A DNA stretch of 64,000 nucleotides, taken from Polyangium sp. y55x31 (lineage in GTDB: Bacteria > Myxococcota_A > Polyangia > Polyangiales > Polyangiaceae). Numbering within the stretch: the stretch's first letter is position 1; every line of letters starts with the position of its first letter. The stretch spans positions 1 to 64,000 of the forward strand of contig NZ_JARZHG010000032.1 of assembly GCF_029946505.1 (NCBI RefSeq), read 5' to 3'. A program made the position numbers and the translations under genes. Positions 46,159 to 54,639 of this stretch are shown in pieces. The notes below the pieces were generated by a model. It did no database searches. It saw only the letters and a program-made list of their open reading frames with translations, and had not been told where the DNA came from.

Positions 46159-48408
46159 CTACTCGAAACGGACGTTGAACTCGATGGGGCCGAAGCGAAG
46201 CATCGCGCCGGGCGAGACGGGCGTCCACACGAGCGGCGGGATGCGGTTGCCGTTGATGCTCGTGCCGTTGTTCGAGTTCTCGTCACGCACGAAGAGCTGG
46301 CCGTTCTCGAACTTGACGACGGCGTGGCTGCCGGAGACACGCGGCTCGTTCACCACGATCTGGCAGGTCGCGGCGTCGCGGCCGACGCGCATCTCCGTGC
46401 CCGGGTTGAACGTGAAGATGCCGAGTGATCCGGAGAGCACCGCGCGGCCGGCGGATCCACCCGCGGGGCCGCCGCCCATCGGAGGAGGACCGTAGCCGCC
46501 GCCGAAGTCGGGACCGCCCATGCCGGGCACGCCGCCGCCCATGGGCACGGCGGGCGCGTAGCCGCCGGCCATCGGGCCGGGCGGACCACCACCGCCGGGG
46601 CGCGGGGCCGTCGTGGGCGCGGCGCCGGCGCGGCGCTTGTTGCCGCCGCTGCGGAAGATCGAGACGACGAGCAGGACGAGGACGACGCCGCCGAAGGTGA
46701 TCGCGCCGATGAGCAGGTAGGGCAGCGGCGCCTCTTTCGCCTTCACCGTGATGATCTTGTCGGCGGTGATGGCGCTCGTGCGCTTCGCCTGATTGTCGTA
46801 GATGACGAGGCGCGCCGTCATCTGATCACCCTTGCCCGAGAGGAACTTGTCGCTGTTCGGCACCTCGAACTCGACCATGCTCTCGCCGGCCGTCGTGGCC
46901 TTGCCGCGCATGCCTTGCTCGATGAGCGTGCGCTGGGCCTTCTTCGCGTCGTCGATGCTGCCGCCCTGGAGCGACGCGGGCGCGGGCTGGTTCTTGGGGA
47001 CCATGTAGAGCTCGGCCCGCTGCGTGTTGCCACCCCAGCAGAAGTTGCCGAAGACCTTCACGGTTCCGCCCGGATAAACGGGATCCTGCGCCGCGGCGCG
47101 CTCGGTGGCCTCGCGGTCGATGTCGAGCGGCCACTGCGAGGGATCGATGCCGACGGGAACGTTCTGGAACGTCGCGTCGCCGGCGATCGGCGGATCGGTG
47201 TTGAGGAACGCGAGGCGGATGGTCTGCGTCAAGCTCAGCGCGACACACGAGACGCGCCACTTGACGATGTGCATCTTGTTGAAGCGCGAGCGGACGGCGT
47301 TGACGATGTTGACCGCGCGCGCCTCCTGCCTGTCGCGGAGGATGCTGTAGAAGCCACCGATCTCGGGGTTCGCGAGTCCTTCCATGAACTCGCGCGAGTT
47401 CGCGGTGAACTCCTCGACGAGCTTGCTCGGGAACCAGATCGAGATGACCGGCACGGGGGTCTTCGGGAGGACCTCGTTGTTCTCCGGGAAGCGGCCCTTC
47501 GTGAGGTAGTCCTTGAGCAGGTTCGAGGCCGCGGCCGTCGAGCTCGGATCCGCGCCGGCCGCGCCGTTCGAGAGCACCACCATGGCCTGGTGCATGGGCA
47601 CGACGACGTTCGTGCCGACGTTGCCGAGCTCCCGGAAGCCGTCGGTGGCCGCCGTCTTGATGATGTTGAAGAGCGGGCGCGTGCGGCCTTGCGTGGGGAA
47701 CGTGTTCTTGACGCTCGCGATCGTCTGGAGCGCCGTCTGCTTGTTGTTCACCCACTTCGAGTCTTCGACGACGCTCTTGTCGTTGAAGAACATCACGTCG
47801 ACGATGTCGTTCGGGCCCATCGCGTTGACGAACGCGGTCGCCACGGACTTCGCCTCGTCGAAGCGCGTGCCCATCGACGACGCGGCGTCGATGAGGATGA
47901 GCCACGCGGTGCCCACACCGGGCTGGCTCGTGCTCTCGCCCCAGCGCGCCTTCGACTCGAACCGGGCCGCGGTGTCGGAGCCGTCGACGACGACGCTGAG
48001 CACCGCGTTCTTCTCGGGGAAGTCGAACGACGAGTAGAGCGCGTTCGGCTGCTCGAGCGCGTTCGCCACGCAGTCGTTGAACGCGTCGCCGTTCAACGCC
48101 GCGCAGGGCCGCGTCGCGTCCGACAGGCGCTTGTTCTGGACGAGGTCGATCACGGTCGTGAGCACGGGCGAGCCGTCGACCGTGCTCGTGCGCGGATCGA
48201 TGCGGAGGATCCTCGCCTCCGGAGCGGCGAAGGAGGGCGCGGCGGCGAAGAGGATCGCCGCGAGCGCCGCGAGCGCGGGGAGCGCGAACAGGGGGTTCTT
48301 GGGGGCATAGCTCGACTTGTTCGAGCGGAGCCCCCAAGCGGCGGCGAGGGGAGCCTTGCGCGCAGATCGAGCGACTGCGCGGGCAGCTCCGTGGGGCAAC
48401 GGGTTCAT
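46159..48408 (-). CDS. vWA domain-FHA membrane protein
   Basis: A 749-residue protein. A signal or anchor near residues 38-60 is followed by a vWA domain (about 160-380). Its metal-ion site reads LILIDAASSMG, so the first Ser of DxSxS is Ala. A further beta-rich region follows, then one membrane helix (LPYLLIGAITFGGVVLVLLVV, about 555-575), a Gly/Pro-rich linker and a C-terminal FHA domain (MRVGRDAATCQI, RVSGSHAVV, NSNNGTSINGNRI). The vWA part is extracytoplasmic and the FHA part cytoplasmic, so it could pass a signal across the membrane. It lies 51 bp upstream of the phosphatase gene. ATG at 48408 fits the signal sequence. Confidence 0.88.
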   Translation of the reverse strand: MNPLPHGAARAVARSARKAPLAAAWGLRSNKSSYAPKNPLFALPALAALAAILFAAAPSFAAPEARILRIDPRTSTVDGSPVLTTVIDLVQNKRLSDATRPCAALNGDAFNDCVANALEQPNALYSSFDFPEKNAVLSVVVDGSDTAARFESKARWGESTSQPGVGTAWLILIDAASSMGTRFDEAKSVATAFVNAMGPNDIVDVMFFNDKSVVEDSKWVNNKQTALQTIASVKNTFPTQGRTRPLFNIIKTAATDGFRELGNVGTNVVVPMHQAMVVLSNGAAGADPSSTAAASNLLKDYLTKGRFPENNEVLPKTPVPVISIWFPSKLVEEFTANSREFMEGLANPEIGGFYSILRDRQEARAVNIVNAVRSRFNKMHIVKWRVSCVALSLTQTIRLAFLNTDPPIAGDATFQNVPVGIDPSQWPLDIDREATERAAAQDPVYPGGTVKVFGNFCWGGNTQRAELYMVPKNQPAPASLQGGSIDDAKKAQRTLIEQGMRGKATTAGESMVEFEVPNSDKFLSGKGDQMTARLVIYDNQAKRTSAITADKIITVKAKEAPLPYLLIGAITFGGVVLVLLVVSIFRSGGNKRRAGAAPTTAPRPGGGGPPGPMAGGYAPAVPMGGGVPGMGGPDFGGGYGPPPMGGGPAGGSAGRAVLSGSLGIFTFNPGTEMRVGRDAATCQIVVNEPRVSGSHAVVKFENGQLFVRDENSNNGTSINGNRIPPLVWTPVSPGAMLRFGPIEFNVRFE

Positions 48409-48664
48409 GCTTGAGCCTCCAACATTGGGGGTCCTCGGCGGGCCGGCGCAGGCGCGGGGTGACGGACACTTTTGCGCGCGCGCGTGGTCCTCGAGCGTGG
48501 CCGCCGCGTGCTCGCGTGCGTCGAGGCAGTGAAGCGCGTCCGCCCTGCGCAGAGTGCGCGGGGGACGGCTGCCTCGGGCGACGCGAGCGCGCGGGGGCGT
48601 CATCTCGTCGAGGAGCTGGGTAAGGTGAAAAGGGCGTTTCGCACGGGGCTTCTCCGCGCGACCC

Positions 48665-49924
48665 CTAGGTCCGAGCGGTCACGATGATGGTGATGACGCT
48701 GAAGCCGCCGAAGCGGATCTTGTCGCCGTCACGCAGCTCGCGCCTGCCCTTGAAGCCGATGGCTTCCTCGTTGTGGAAGGTGCCGTTCGTCGAGCCGAGA
48801 TCACTCAGGATGAACCTCCCACCTTCGCAGTCGATCGTCGCGTGATGCGTGGAGGTCGTGCCGTGCGCGATCTCCACATCGACCTTCTGACCCGTGTCCG
48901 CGCGGCCGACCGAGTTCTTGCCCTGCCAGAGCGGCCAGAACTTGCCGAGCGGATCGTCCTGGTAGCTCACCAGGAAGCCTGCGAGCGCGCGGCGGCCCTC
49001 CGGGCTCGGCGCGACTCCTTGCCGACCGGGCATCGGCTGAGGATTCCCCGGGACCGCCGTCGCGGCGTTGCCGCGCCCAGGCGCCCGCGGCGGCTCGAAG
49101 CCACCTTCGGGCTTCGGCGGCGGCGCGTACCCTTGGGGTTTGTCCGGCATCGGCGGCGGGCCGAACGGCGGAGGTCCCGGAGGCGGCGGATACCCACCGG
49201 GCGCGGGCTCCGGCGGCGGGCCGAAGCCGGGCGGCGCGGGCGGCGGGCCAAACCCGGCCGGGGCCGGGGGCGGGCCGAATCCAGGCGGCGCAGGCGGCGG
49301 GCCAAACCCGGCCGGGGCCGGGGGCGGGCCATAACCCGCGGGCGGCGGCGGCTCGGGGGGCGGACCAAAGCCCGGGGCCGGCGGCGGCGGGCCGAAGCCC
49401 GGCGGCGGCGGGGGAGGACCGAACCCGGCCGGCGGCGAGGGCGGCTCGGGAGGCGGGCCGAATCCAGGAGGCGCGGGCGGCGGGCCAAACCCGGCCGGCG
49501 GCTCGGGAGGCGGGCCGAATCCGGGCGGCGGACCGAAGCCACCGGGAGCTCCCGGTGGAGGCCCGAACGCGGGGGGCGGCGGAGGCGGACCAAAGCCACC
49601 CGGCGCAGGCGGCGGCGCGCCGAACGCGGGGGGAGGCGGAGGCCCGAACGCGCCGGGGCTCGCCGTGGGCGAGGGGGGCGGCCCGAAGCCGCCGCCGAAG
49701 CCGGGGGGAGCCGGGGGCGGTCCGAAGCCCTGCGGCTCGGGGGGCGGCGGCCCGAAGCCCGGCGGCGGGCCTGGCGGAGGCCCGAATCCCGGCGCTTGCC
49801 CGAAGGCGGGAGGGGGCGGAGGAGGACCAAAGGCGCCGGGCGCCGAGGGCCCGAGCGGAGAGGCACAGATCGCGCAGAACTTGTCGGCGGGTGTGGCAGG
49901 CGCGCCGCAACGCGGGCAGTTCAT
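48665..49924 (-). CDS. Zinc ribbon-proline-rich-FHA protein
   Basis: A 419-residue cytoplasmic protein. It starts with a zinc ribbon (Cys3, Cys6, Cys17, Cys20: CPRCGAP, FCAIC). About 260 residues of low-complexity sequence follow, with GFGPPP repeated more than a dozen times. It ends with a canonical FHA domain (NSVGRADTGQKVDVEI, TSTHHATI, LGSTNGTFHNEEAIGFKGR). Similar layouts occur in myxobacterial phosphoprotein adaptors. It is first in the minus-strand FHA series; 256 bases separate it from the vWA-FHA gene, in which I see no clear promoter. Confidence 0.85.
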   Translation of the reverse strand: MNCPRCGAPATPADKFCAICASPLGPSAPGAFGPPPPPPAFGQAPGFGPPPGPPPGFGPPPPEPQGFGPPPAPPGFGGGFGPPPSPTASPGAFGPPPPPAFGAPPPAPGGFGPPPPPPAFGPPPGAPGGFGPPPGFGPPPEPPAGFGPPPAPPGFGPPPEPPSPPAGFGPPPPPPGFGPPPPAPGFGPPPEPPPPAGYGPPPAPAGFGPPPAPPGFGPPPAPAGFGPPPAPPGFGPPPEPAPGGYPPPPGPPPFGPPPMPDKPQGYAPPPKPEGGFEPPRAPGRGNAATAVPGNPQPMPGRQGVAPSPEGRRALAGFLVSYQDDPLGKFWPLWQGKNSVGRADTGQKVDVEIAHGTTSTHHATIDCEGGRFILSDLGSTNGTFHNEEAIGFKGRRELRDGDKIRFGGFSVITIIVTART

Positions 49925-50180
49925 AGTGTCCTTCTCGTGTTGACGGACCAAGACCTCGTCCGCCGGCGGCAGCATACCGTGGGGGCCGGACCGAGGATCA
50001 AGAAGAAGTGCTCTTTCCCTCGGCGGGGGTCACGAGGCACCTCGAATCACGACGCAGCGCAGCACGTCGAAGGGGCCGCGTGAAGGCTCTCGGGAACGGC
50101 GAAGGACCGCCGCCGGCGCGCGGAAGGAAGCGGGCCCCGGCGCGGCGAGACGCGAGGCCGGAGCCGTGAGTGGCTGAAAC
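49925..50180. other. Intergenic stretch upstream of the FHA series
   Basis: With the hairpin that follows, this makes a 357-base gene-free interval between the zinc-ribbon/FHA gene and rplS. It probably contains the promoter of the FHA series, but I see no convincing -35/-10 pair and no RNA gene. Confidence 0.4.
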
Positions 50181-50226
50181 ACGAAAGGGTGTCCTGGGCT
50201 GGATTGGCCCTGGGACACCCTTTCGT
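50181..50226 (-). terminator. Strong hairpin after rplS
   Basis: A perfect 14-bp stem (50181-50194 with 50213-50226) with an inner GGGC/GCCC extension follows the rplS stop by 55 bases. The U-tract is short (GTTTC), so it may be a terminator or an RNA-stabilising 3' end. Confidence 0.6.
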
Positions 50227-50281
50227 AATGAGAGAGCGAGAGAGAGCGGAAGCGGGAGGCCCCGAGGTGGGGCCTTCCGGA

Positions 50282-50638
50282 TCAGCCGTCCTTGGCGTCG
50301 CGCACGCGGGCGGCCTTGCCGGCCAGCGAGCGGAGGTAGAACAGGCGCGAGCGACGAACGACGCCGCGCGAGACCACCTCGATCTTGTCGATGCGGGGGC
50401 TGTGCGTCGGGAAGATACGCTCCACGCCCACGTTGAAGCTCACCTTGCGGACCGTGAAGGTGCTGCGCGCACCGGCCCGACGCTGCTTCAAAACGACGCC
50501 CTGGAAGACCTGGATACGCTCCTTCTCGCCCTCGACGATGCGGTAGTGGACCCGGACGGTGTCGCCGACCCGGAACTCCGGGAGCCCCTCGCGGAGCTGC
50601 GGGGTTTCGATCTTCGCAAGTACGTTCGAGGTGAGCAT
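50282..50638 (-). CDS. rplS: 50S ribosomal protein L19
   Basis: The 118-residue protein follows L19 throughout: [49 protein letters not shown] and [16 protein letters not shown]19 lies at the interface of the ribosomal subunits. In many genomes rplS follows rpsP-rimM-trmD; here it stands alone downstream of khpB, with its own promoter and a hairpin terminator. Confidence 0.97.
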   Translation of the reverse strand: MLTSNVLAKIETPQLREGLPEFRVGDTVRVHYRIVEGEKERIQVFQGVVLKQRRAGARSTFTVRKVSFNVGVERIFPTHSPRIDKIEVVSRGVVRRSRLFYLRSLAGKAARVRDAKDG

Positions 50639-50718
50639 GTCGCGGTCCTTCGACTGGGGATGGTCCCGGCTGTTGGGGCAAACGGCTCCACGCCTGCCGG
50701 AGACGACGAGGGAGCGGC

Positions 50719-50746
50719 ATTATGCATACCGTCCCCACGCTGTCAA
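50719..50746 (-). promoter_or_regulatory. Sigma-70-type promoter of rplS
   Basis: On the minus strand TTGACA (50741-50746) and CATAAT (50719-50724) are 16 bases apart, about 80 bases before the rplS start. It lies between the khpB stop and rplS, so rplS can be transcribed independently of the upstream cluster. Confidence 0.6.
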
Positions 50747-50814
50747 CCGATCATGGAGCGTGTGGATGCGGTGGATCGCGGGGCGACGAACTCACCGCCC
50801 CGCACGATTCCGTG

Positions 50815-51393
50815 TCAACGACGAACGGGGATGATCTGCACGCGGCGCGCGTCGCCTTCGCCGTCACTCTTCGTGACGACGCCGGGGAACTTCGCGAGCG
50901 CGAGGTGCACGACGCGGCGATCCTGCGGGTTCATCGGTTCGAACGTGATGATCTTGCCCTCCTCGACGGCCTGCTTGCCGAGGCGTCGGGCCATCGAGGT
51001 GAGCGTCTCCTCGCGGCGCGCGCGGTAGCCCTCGGCGTCGATGATCACGTGGCGGCGCTGCTTGCCGGGCCGGTTGATCACGCGGTTGGCGAGGAACTGC
51101 AGCGCGGCGAGCGTCTGGCCCTTCTTGCCGATGATGCGACCGGCGTCCCTGCCCTCGATCTCCAGCCGGATCTCCTCGGGCGGATCTTCCGGCTCGTTCT
51201 CGAGCAGGTCCACGGTGCAGTCCATGCCCATCGCGGCGAGCGTATCGATGACGAAGTCGAGCGCTTGATCGGCGCGACCATCCTCCTCGAACGGGACTGC
51301 TGCCTCGGCGGCGCGCTCGTCGCGCTCGTCGTCGTGCCGGGTGCCTTCGGCGTTCACGCTGGTCTTCCCGGGAGCTCCATTATCCACGGACAC
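50815..51393 (-). CDS. khpB: KH-R3H RNA-binding protein KhpB (Jag)
   Basis: A 192-residue RNA-binding protein with a KH domain (GXXG loop RIIGKKGQT) and an R3H domain (DRRVVHLAL near the C-terminus). The N-terminal Jag domain of Firmicute homologues is absent; an acidic stretch takes its place. KhpB acts in RNA-level control, linked to cell-wall growth in other bacteria. I chose GTG at 51393 because GGAAAGGGAAAGG precedes it; an in-frame TTG at 51411 is the alternative. Either way the start overlaps the 3' end of yidC, supporting coupled translation. Confidence 0.92.
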   Translation of the reverse strand: MSVDNGAPGKTSVNAEGTRHDDERDERAAEAAVPFEEDGRADQALDFVIDTLAAMGMDCTVDLLENEPEDPPEEIRLEIEGRDAGRIIGKKGQTLAALQFLANRVINRPGKQRRHVIIDAEGYRARREETLTSMARRLGKQAVEEGKIITFEPMNPQDRRVVHLALAKFPGVVTKSDGEGDARRVQIIPVRR

Positions 51394-53149
51394 GTGCCTT
51401 TCCCTTTCCAAGAGCAGGCGCCGACTTGGTCTCGTCGCCCGAAGATTTCTCTGGCTTCTCGCGCACCTCGATGCCGGCGGAGCCTTGCGTCTTGCGGCTC
51501 AGGTAGCGCTCGACCGCGACCTGCTGGGCGATGCCGAGCCACGTGTTGGTCAGCATGTACACGCCGAGGCCTGCGGGCAGATAGAGCATCATCACCACGA
51601 AGATGCCCGGCAGCATGTACTGCATCATCTTCTGCTGCATCGGGTCGCCCTGCGGCGGCATGAGCTTCTGCTGGAAGAAGCTCGACGCGCCGAGGATCGC
51701 GGGGATGACGAAGTATTCGCCCCGATCCGAGAGATCCGGGATGATCCGGGCCGACAGGAAGGGCACGTGGTAGAGCTCGACCGCCGTCTGCAGGGCCTGG
51801 TAGAGCGCGAACCACACGGGCATCTGCAAGAGCACCGGGATGCAGCCGAGCACCGGGTTCGTCACGCCGTGCTTGCGCCAGAGCTCCTGGAGCGCGAGGC
51901 CACGCTGCGCCGGATCTTCCTTGTAGCGCGCGTTGATGTCGTCCATCTCCGGCTTGAGCCGGCGCATGGCCGCGCTGCTCTTGATCTGCGAGATGCTGAG
52001 CGGGAAGAGCAGCATGCGCACGGTGATCGTGAGCAGCGCGATCGCGAAGCCCCAGCTCCCCACGGCCTTGTGGAGGATCTTCAGGTAGCCGACGAGGACC
52101 TTCGCGATCGGCGAGAACGTGCCGAGATCGATCACCTCGGTGATGCCCGGACCGACGGCCGCGAGCACCTCGCGCTCCTTCGGGCCCGTGAAGCTCAGGA
52201 CCTTGTACGTCTGCGTCGCCTGCGGCGCGAGCTCGACCTCGGGGTACGCGAGGCGCGCGCGGTAGACGTGACCGTGCGTGTCCTTGTCCTTCTCACGATT
52301 CGCCGCGCTGAACTTGTCGCGGTTCCAGTCCTCTTCGATCTGCGTCTCGGCGAACGGCGCGGGCCCCTCCTCCGGGATCGCGGCCTTCGTGAAGTAGACG
52401 CTGCTCACGGCGACCCACTTCGCGGCGCCGGGGCTCCTCCGCCAGTACTCGTTCGTGAACTCCTTGTCCTTGAAGTCCTTCGGCTCGAACGCGTCGACGT
52501 GCAGGCGATCGACCTTCTCCGTCGTCGCCGCGACGACGTCCGTCATGTGCTCCGAGATGCGGCCGAGGCTGCCCTTCGTCTCTTCGTTCGTGCGCCACGA
52601 GGTCTGCTCCACCGTGAGCCTGTGCTTGAGCGGCTCAGCGGACAGGTTCTTCACCTCGAGCGACATTTCGAGTTCGAAGGGTTTGCCCGTCTCGCGCACG
52701 ACCTTCGTGAGCTTCGACGTCGCGTCCTCGTAGACGAACGTGCACGACTTGCCGTCTTGCGCGGTGAGCTTCCAGTCGAGGTTGTCGAAGGGCGTCTGCT
52801 GCTTCTCGACCCCGGGCAAACGCAGGTCCGTTCGCAGAGGCTGGCGCCACTCCTGCGAGGTCGTCACGAGATCGATGGGCGTACCGTTCTTCGAGTACTT
52901 GCCTTGATCGGTGAGCCGAAGGTGGCGCAGCGATCCGCCACGCGAAGACAACTCGGCCTCGAAGCGCGGGCCGTTGATCGTGCAAATCTGCTCGGGCTGC
53001 CTCTGCGCGTCCGGCAGCCGGTTGGCATCGTAGAACGTGTTCGGTTGGACCTCTTCGTTCCCCTTGCCGAACAGGTTGCCGCCGAACTGCCAGAACAAGA
53101 TGGCAGCGATGCCGATGAGCACCCACTGAGCGATTTTGCCGCGTTCCAT
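51380..53149 (-). CDS. yidC: Membrane protein insertase YidC
   Basis: A 589-residue insertase that places proteins into the inner membrane alone or with SecYEG. It has an N-terminal helix (IAQWVLIGIAAILFWQF), a large periplasmic domain (about 55-360) and the conserved five-helix core (GSWGFAIALLTITVRMLLFPLSISQ, with the groove Arg; QMPVWFALYQAL; LPAGLGVYMLTNTWLGIAQQ). The C-terminal tail is Lys-rich. Start at ATG 53149, with AAGGA four bases before it. Order rpmH-rnpA-yidD-yidC-khpB is the classic conserved cluster. Confidence 0.96.
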   Translation of the reverse strand: MERGKIAQWVLIGIAAILFWQFGGNLFGKGNEEVQPNTFYDANRLPDAQRQPEQICTINGPRFEAELSSRGGSLRHLRLTDQGKYSKNGTPIDLVTTSQEWRQPLRTDLRLPGVEKQQTPFDNLDWKLTAQDGKSCTFVYEDATSKLTKVVRETGKPFELEMSLEVKNLSAEPLKHRLTVEQTSWRTNEETKGSLGRISEHMTDVVAATTEKVDRLHVDAFEPKDFKDKEFTNEYWRRSPGAAKWVAVSSVYFTKAAIPEEGPAPFAETQIEEDWNRDKFSAANREKDKDTHGHVYRARLAYPEVELAPQATQTYKVLSFTGPKEREVLAAVGPGITEVIDLGTFSPIAKVLVGYLKILHKAVGSWGFAIALLTITVRMLLFPLSISQIKSSAAMRRLKPEMDDINARYKEDPAQRGLALQELWRKHGVTNPVLGCIPVLLQMPVWFALYQALQTAVELYHVPFLSARIIPDLSDRGEYFVIPAILGASSFFQQKLMPPQGDPMQQKMMQYMLPGIFVVMMLYLPAGLGVYMLTNTWLGIAQQVAVERYLSRKTQGSAGIEVREKPEKSSGDETKSAPALGKGKARVRG

Positions 53150-53261
53150 GAAATCCTTCGGCAATCTCCTTGCCGTGAAACCCTACTGGTCCTTGCCCCG
53201 CCGCGTGACCGCCTGATCCCCCCGGATGGGCTCGCTCGCTTGGCGAGGATGCGAGAGGAAA

Positions 53262-53621
53262 CTAACCAGCCTCATGGACCGCGCCACTGCTCCACGGGGA
53301 AAGTCGAGCGTCGTGAGAAGAAAGGTTCGTACCTTCCACCCTCTGATCCGGGCCGTGCCGCGCGGGCTCTTCCGTACGCGAGCGGCCGATCCGTGGAGGC
53401 GGCGGAGGATCGTAGCCGCCCGGATGGAACGGGTGGCACTTACACAGGCGTTTCACTGAAAGCAAGCTCCCGCGCAGCGCTCCATGGCCCGCGATGCATG
53501 CGGCGGCATACCGCGAGCACGACGGTTCGAACCGACAGACAGGTCCGAAGAGCGCGAGCAGCACCTTCGAGAGCGTCAGTTGGTAGACGCGGATGAGCAG
53601 GAGGAGGAGCTTGGCCAGCAT
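53262..53621 (-). CDS. yidD: Membrane protein insertion efficiency factor YidD
   Basis: The first 75 residues follow YidD closely: LLIRVYQLTLSKVL, CRFEPSCSRYA and CKCHPFHPGGYDPPP. YidD aids YidC-dependent membrane insertion. The protein runs to 119 residues, with about 40 extra residues that are not conserved in character. It lies between rnpA (121 bp upstream) and yidC (112 bp downstream). Confidence 0.95.
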   Translation of the reverse strand: MLAKLLLLLIRVYQLTLSKVLLALFGPVCRFEPSCSRYAAACIAGHGALRGSLLSVKRLCKCHPFHPGGYDPPPPPRIGRSRTEEPARHGPDQRVEGTNLSSHDARLSPWSSGAVHEAG

Positions 53622-53742
53622 GATGCAGGGCGAGGCGCGCGACGCCGGAGGGGGCGAGGTGTGGCGAGACAGGGCGCGTCGGCCGCGGCTCCCATCGCGA
53701 GATCGCGACGAAGCTTGGGGGCCCGCGTCCCCGCTTGCAAGG

Positions 53743-54180
53743 TCAAGGGCTGCCTTTGCGCCCGTCGCCAGAGCGGTTTCTCGGGTCCGCCTGCGTGCTC
53801 GGGTTCGGCTTGCCGCTCGCGCGTTTGCGCACGAGGGGGAGCACCGCCTGCATCTCCGCTTCGAGCTCTGCGCAGGCGAGCTCGTCCACGCCCGGACGCA
53901 CGATCACCACGACGTCCACGCCTCGCGGAAACGACGCCACGTTCCGGCGAAAGACTTCACGGAGCAGGCGCTTGGCCCGGTTGCGCTGCACGGCGCACCC
54001 CACCTTCCGCGATGCCACCACGCCGAAGCGTGTGGTCGAATCGTCGGGACGGGGTGCGATCAGGATCAGGAGATGGCGCGTCGTGACCCGGGCGCCGCCC
54101 TCCTGAACACGCAGGAAATCAGGGCGACGCCGTAACCGCTGCGCTCGCGTGAATGTCTGTCGAGGGCGTGGCTCGCCCAC
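53743..54180 (-). CDS. rnpA: Ribonuclease P protein component
   Basis: A 145-residue basic protein that binds RNase P RNA for tRNA 5' processing. Motifs are TFTRAQRLRRRPDFLRVQ, RFGVVASRKVGCAVQRNRAKRLLREVFR (RNR motif, about residues 50-80) and VVVIVRPG. Start is GTG at 54180, four bases after the rpmH stop. A polar tail of about 25 residues follows the conserved domain. Confidence 0.95.
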   Translation of the reverse strand: MGEPRPRQTFTRAQRLRRRPDFLRVQEGGARVTTRHLLILIAPRPDDSTTRFGVVASRKVGCAVQRNRAKRLLREVFRRNVASFPRGVDVVVIVRPGVDELACAELEAEMQAVLPLVRKRASGKPNPSTQADPRNRSGDGRKGSP

Positions 54181-54184
54181 GACT

Positions 54185-54334
54185 TCACTTCTTGTAGATC
54201 GTCGGGGCGAGACGCGCGCGGCCCTTACGCCGGCGGTTGTTGATCACCTTGCGGCCGCCGCTGGTGGCCATACGCGCCCGGAAGCCGTGCGTACGCGCGC
54301 GGCGGGTGTTGTGGGGCTGGAACGTGCGCTTCAT
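54185..54334 (-). CDS. rpmH: 50S ribosomal protein L34
   Basis: A 49-residue protein beginning [19 protein letters not shown], the universal L34 start, and rich in Arg and Lys. AAGGG lies eight bases before the ATG. It is the first gene of the rpmH-rnpA-yidD-yidC-khpB cluster. Confidence 0.97.
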   Translation of the reverse strand: MKRTFQPHNTRRARTHGFRARMATSGGRKVINNRRRKGRARLAPTIYKK

Positions 54335-54639
54335 CGTAGGACCCTTCAGAACCCTTCGTTTTTCGGGGCGCGCAAAGAAAGCACAGGTCCGCCTGCTGGT
54401 CAAGACCGCGAAACGGCCTGGATCGCGCGTCGTCTGTCTGACCTGATCCAGGCCCCTCGGCAAGGGAGGAGACGGGCTCGTGCTTCGAGGCTCCTCCCTA
54501 CATCGCAAGACGTTCCATGCGCCCGCACGCCTGGTGTAGCCTCCGCTTGCACGGGGGGGCCCGGTGATCCACCGCGCGCAAGCGCACCCGGGCCTCTCGC
54601 TTCCGCGCGCAGTTCGCGCGCCGAGGAGACGCCGAAGAC
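54335..54639. promoter_or_regulatory. Divergent region between rpmH and ompA-like gene, with rpmH promoter
   Basis: On the minus strand TTGACC (54398-54403) and TTTCTT (54375-54380) are 17 bases apart, about 45 bases before rpmH, and are a plausible rpmH promoter. This is where dnaA or oriC is found next to rpmH in many bacteria. I saw no dnaA gene and no cluster of TTATCCACA-type boxes here. Confidence 0.4.

Noticed and set aside
54335-54639. Chromosomal origin next to rpmH
   Set aside because: No dnaA, no DnaA-box cluster and no AT-rich unwinding region were seen.
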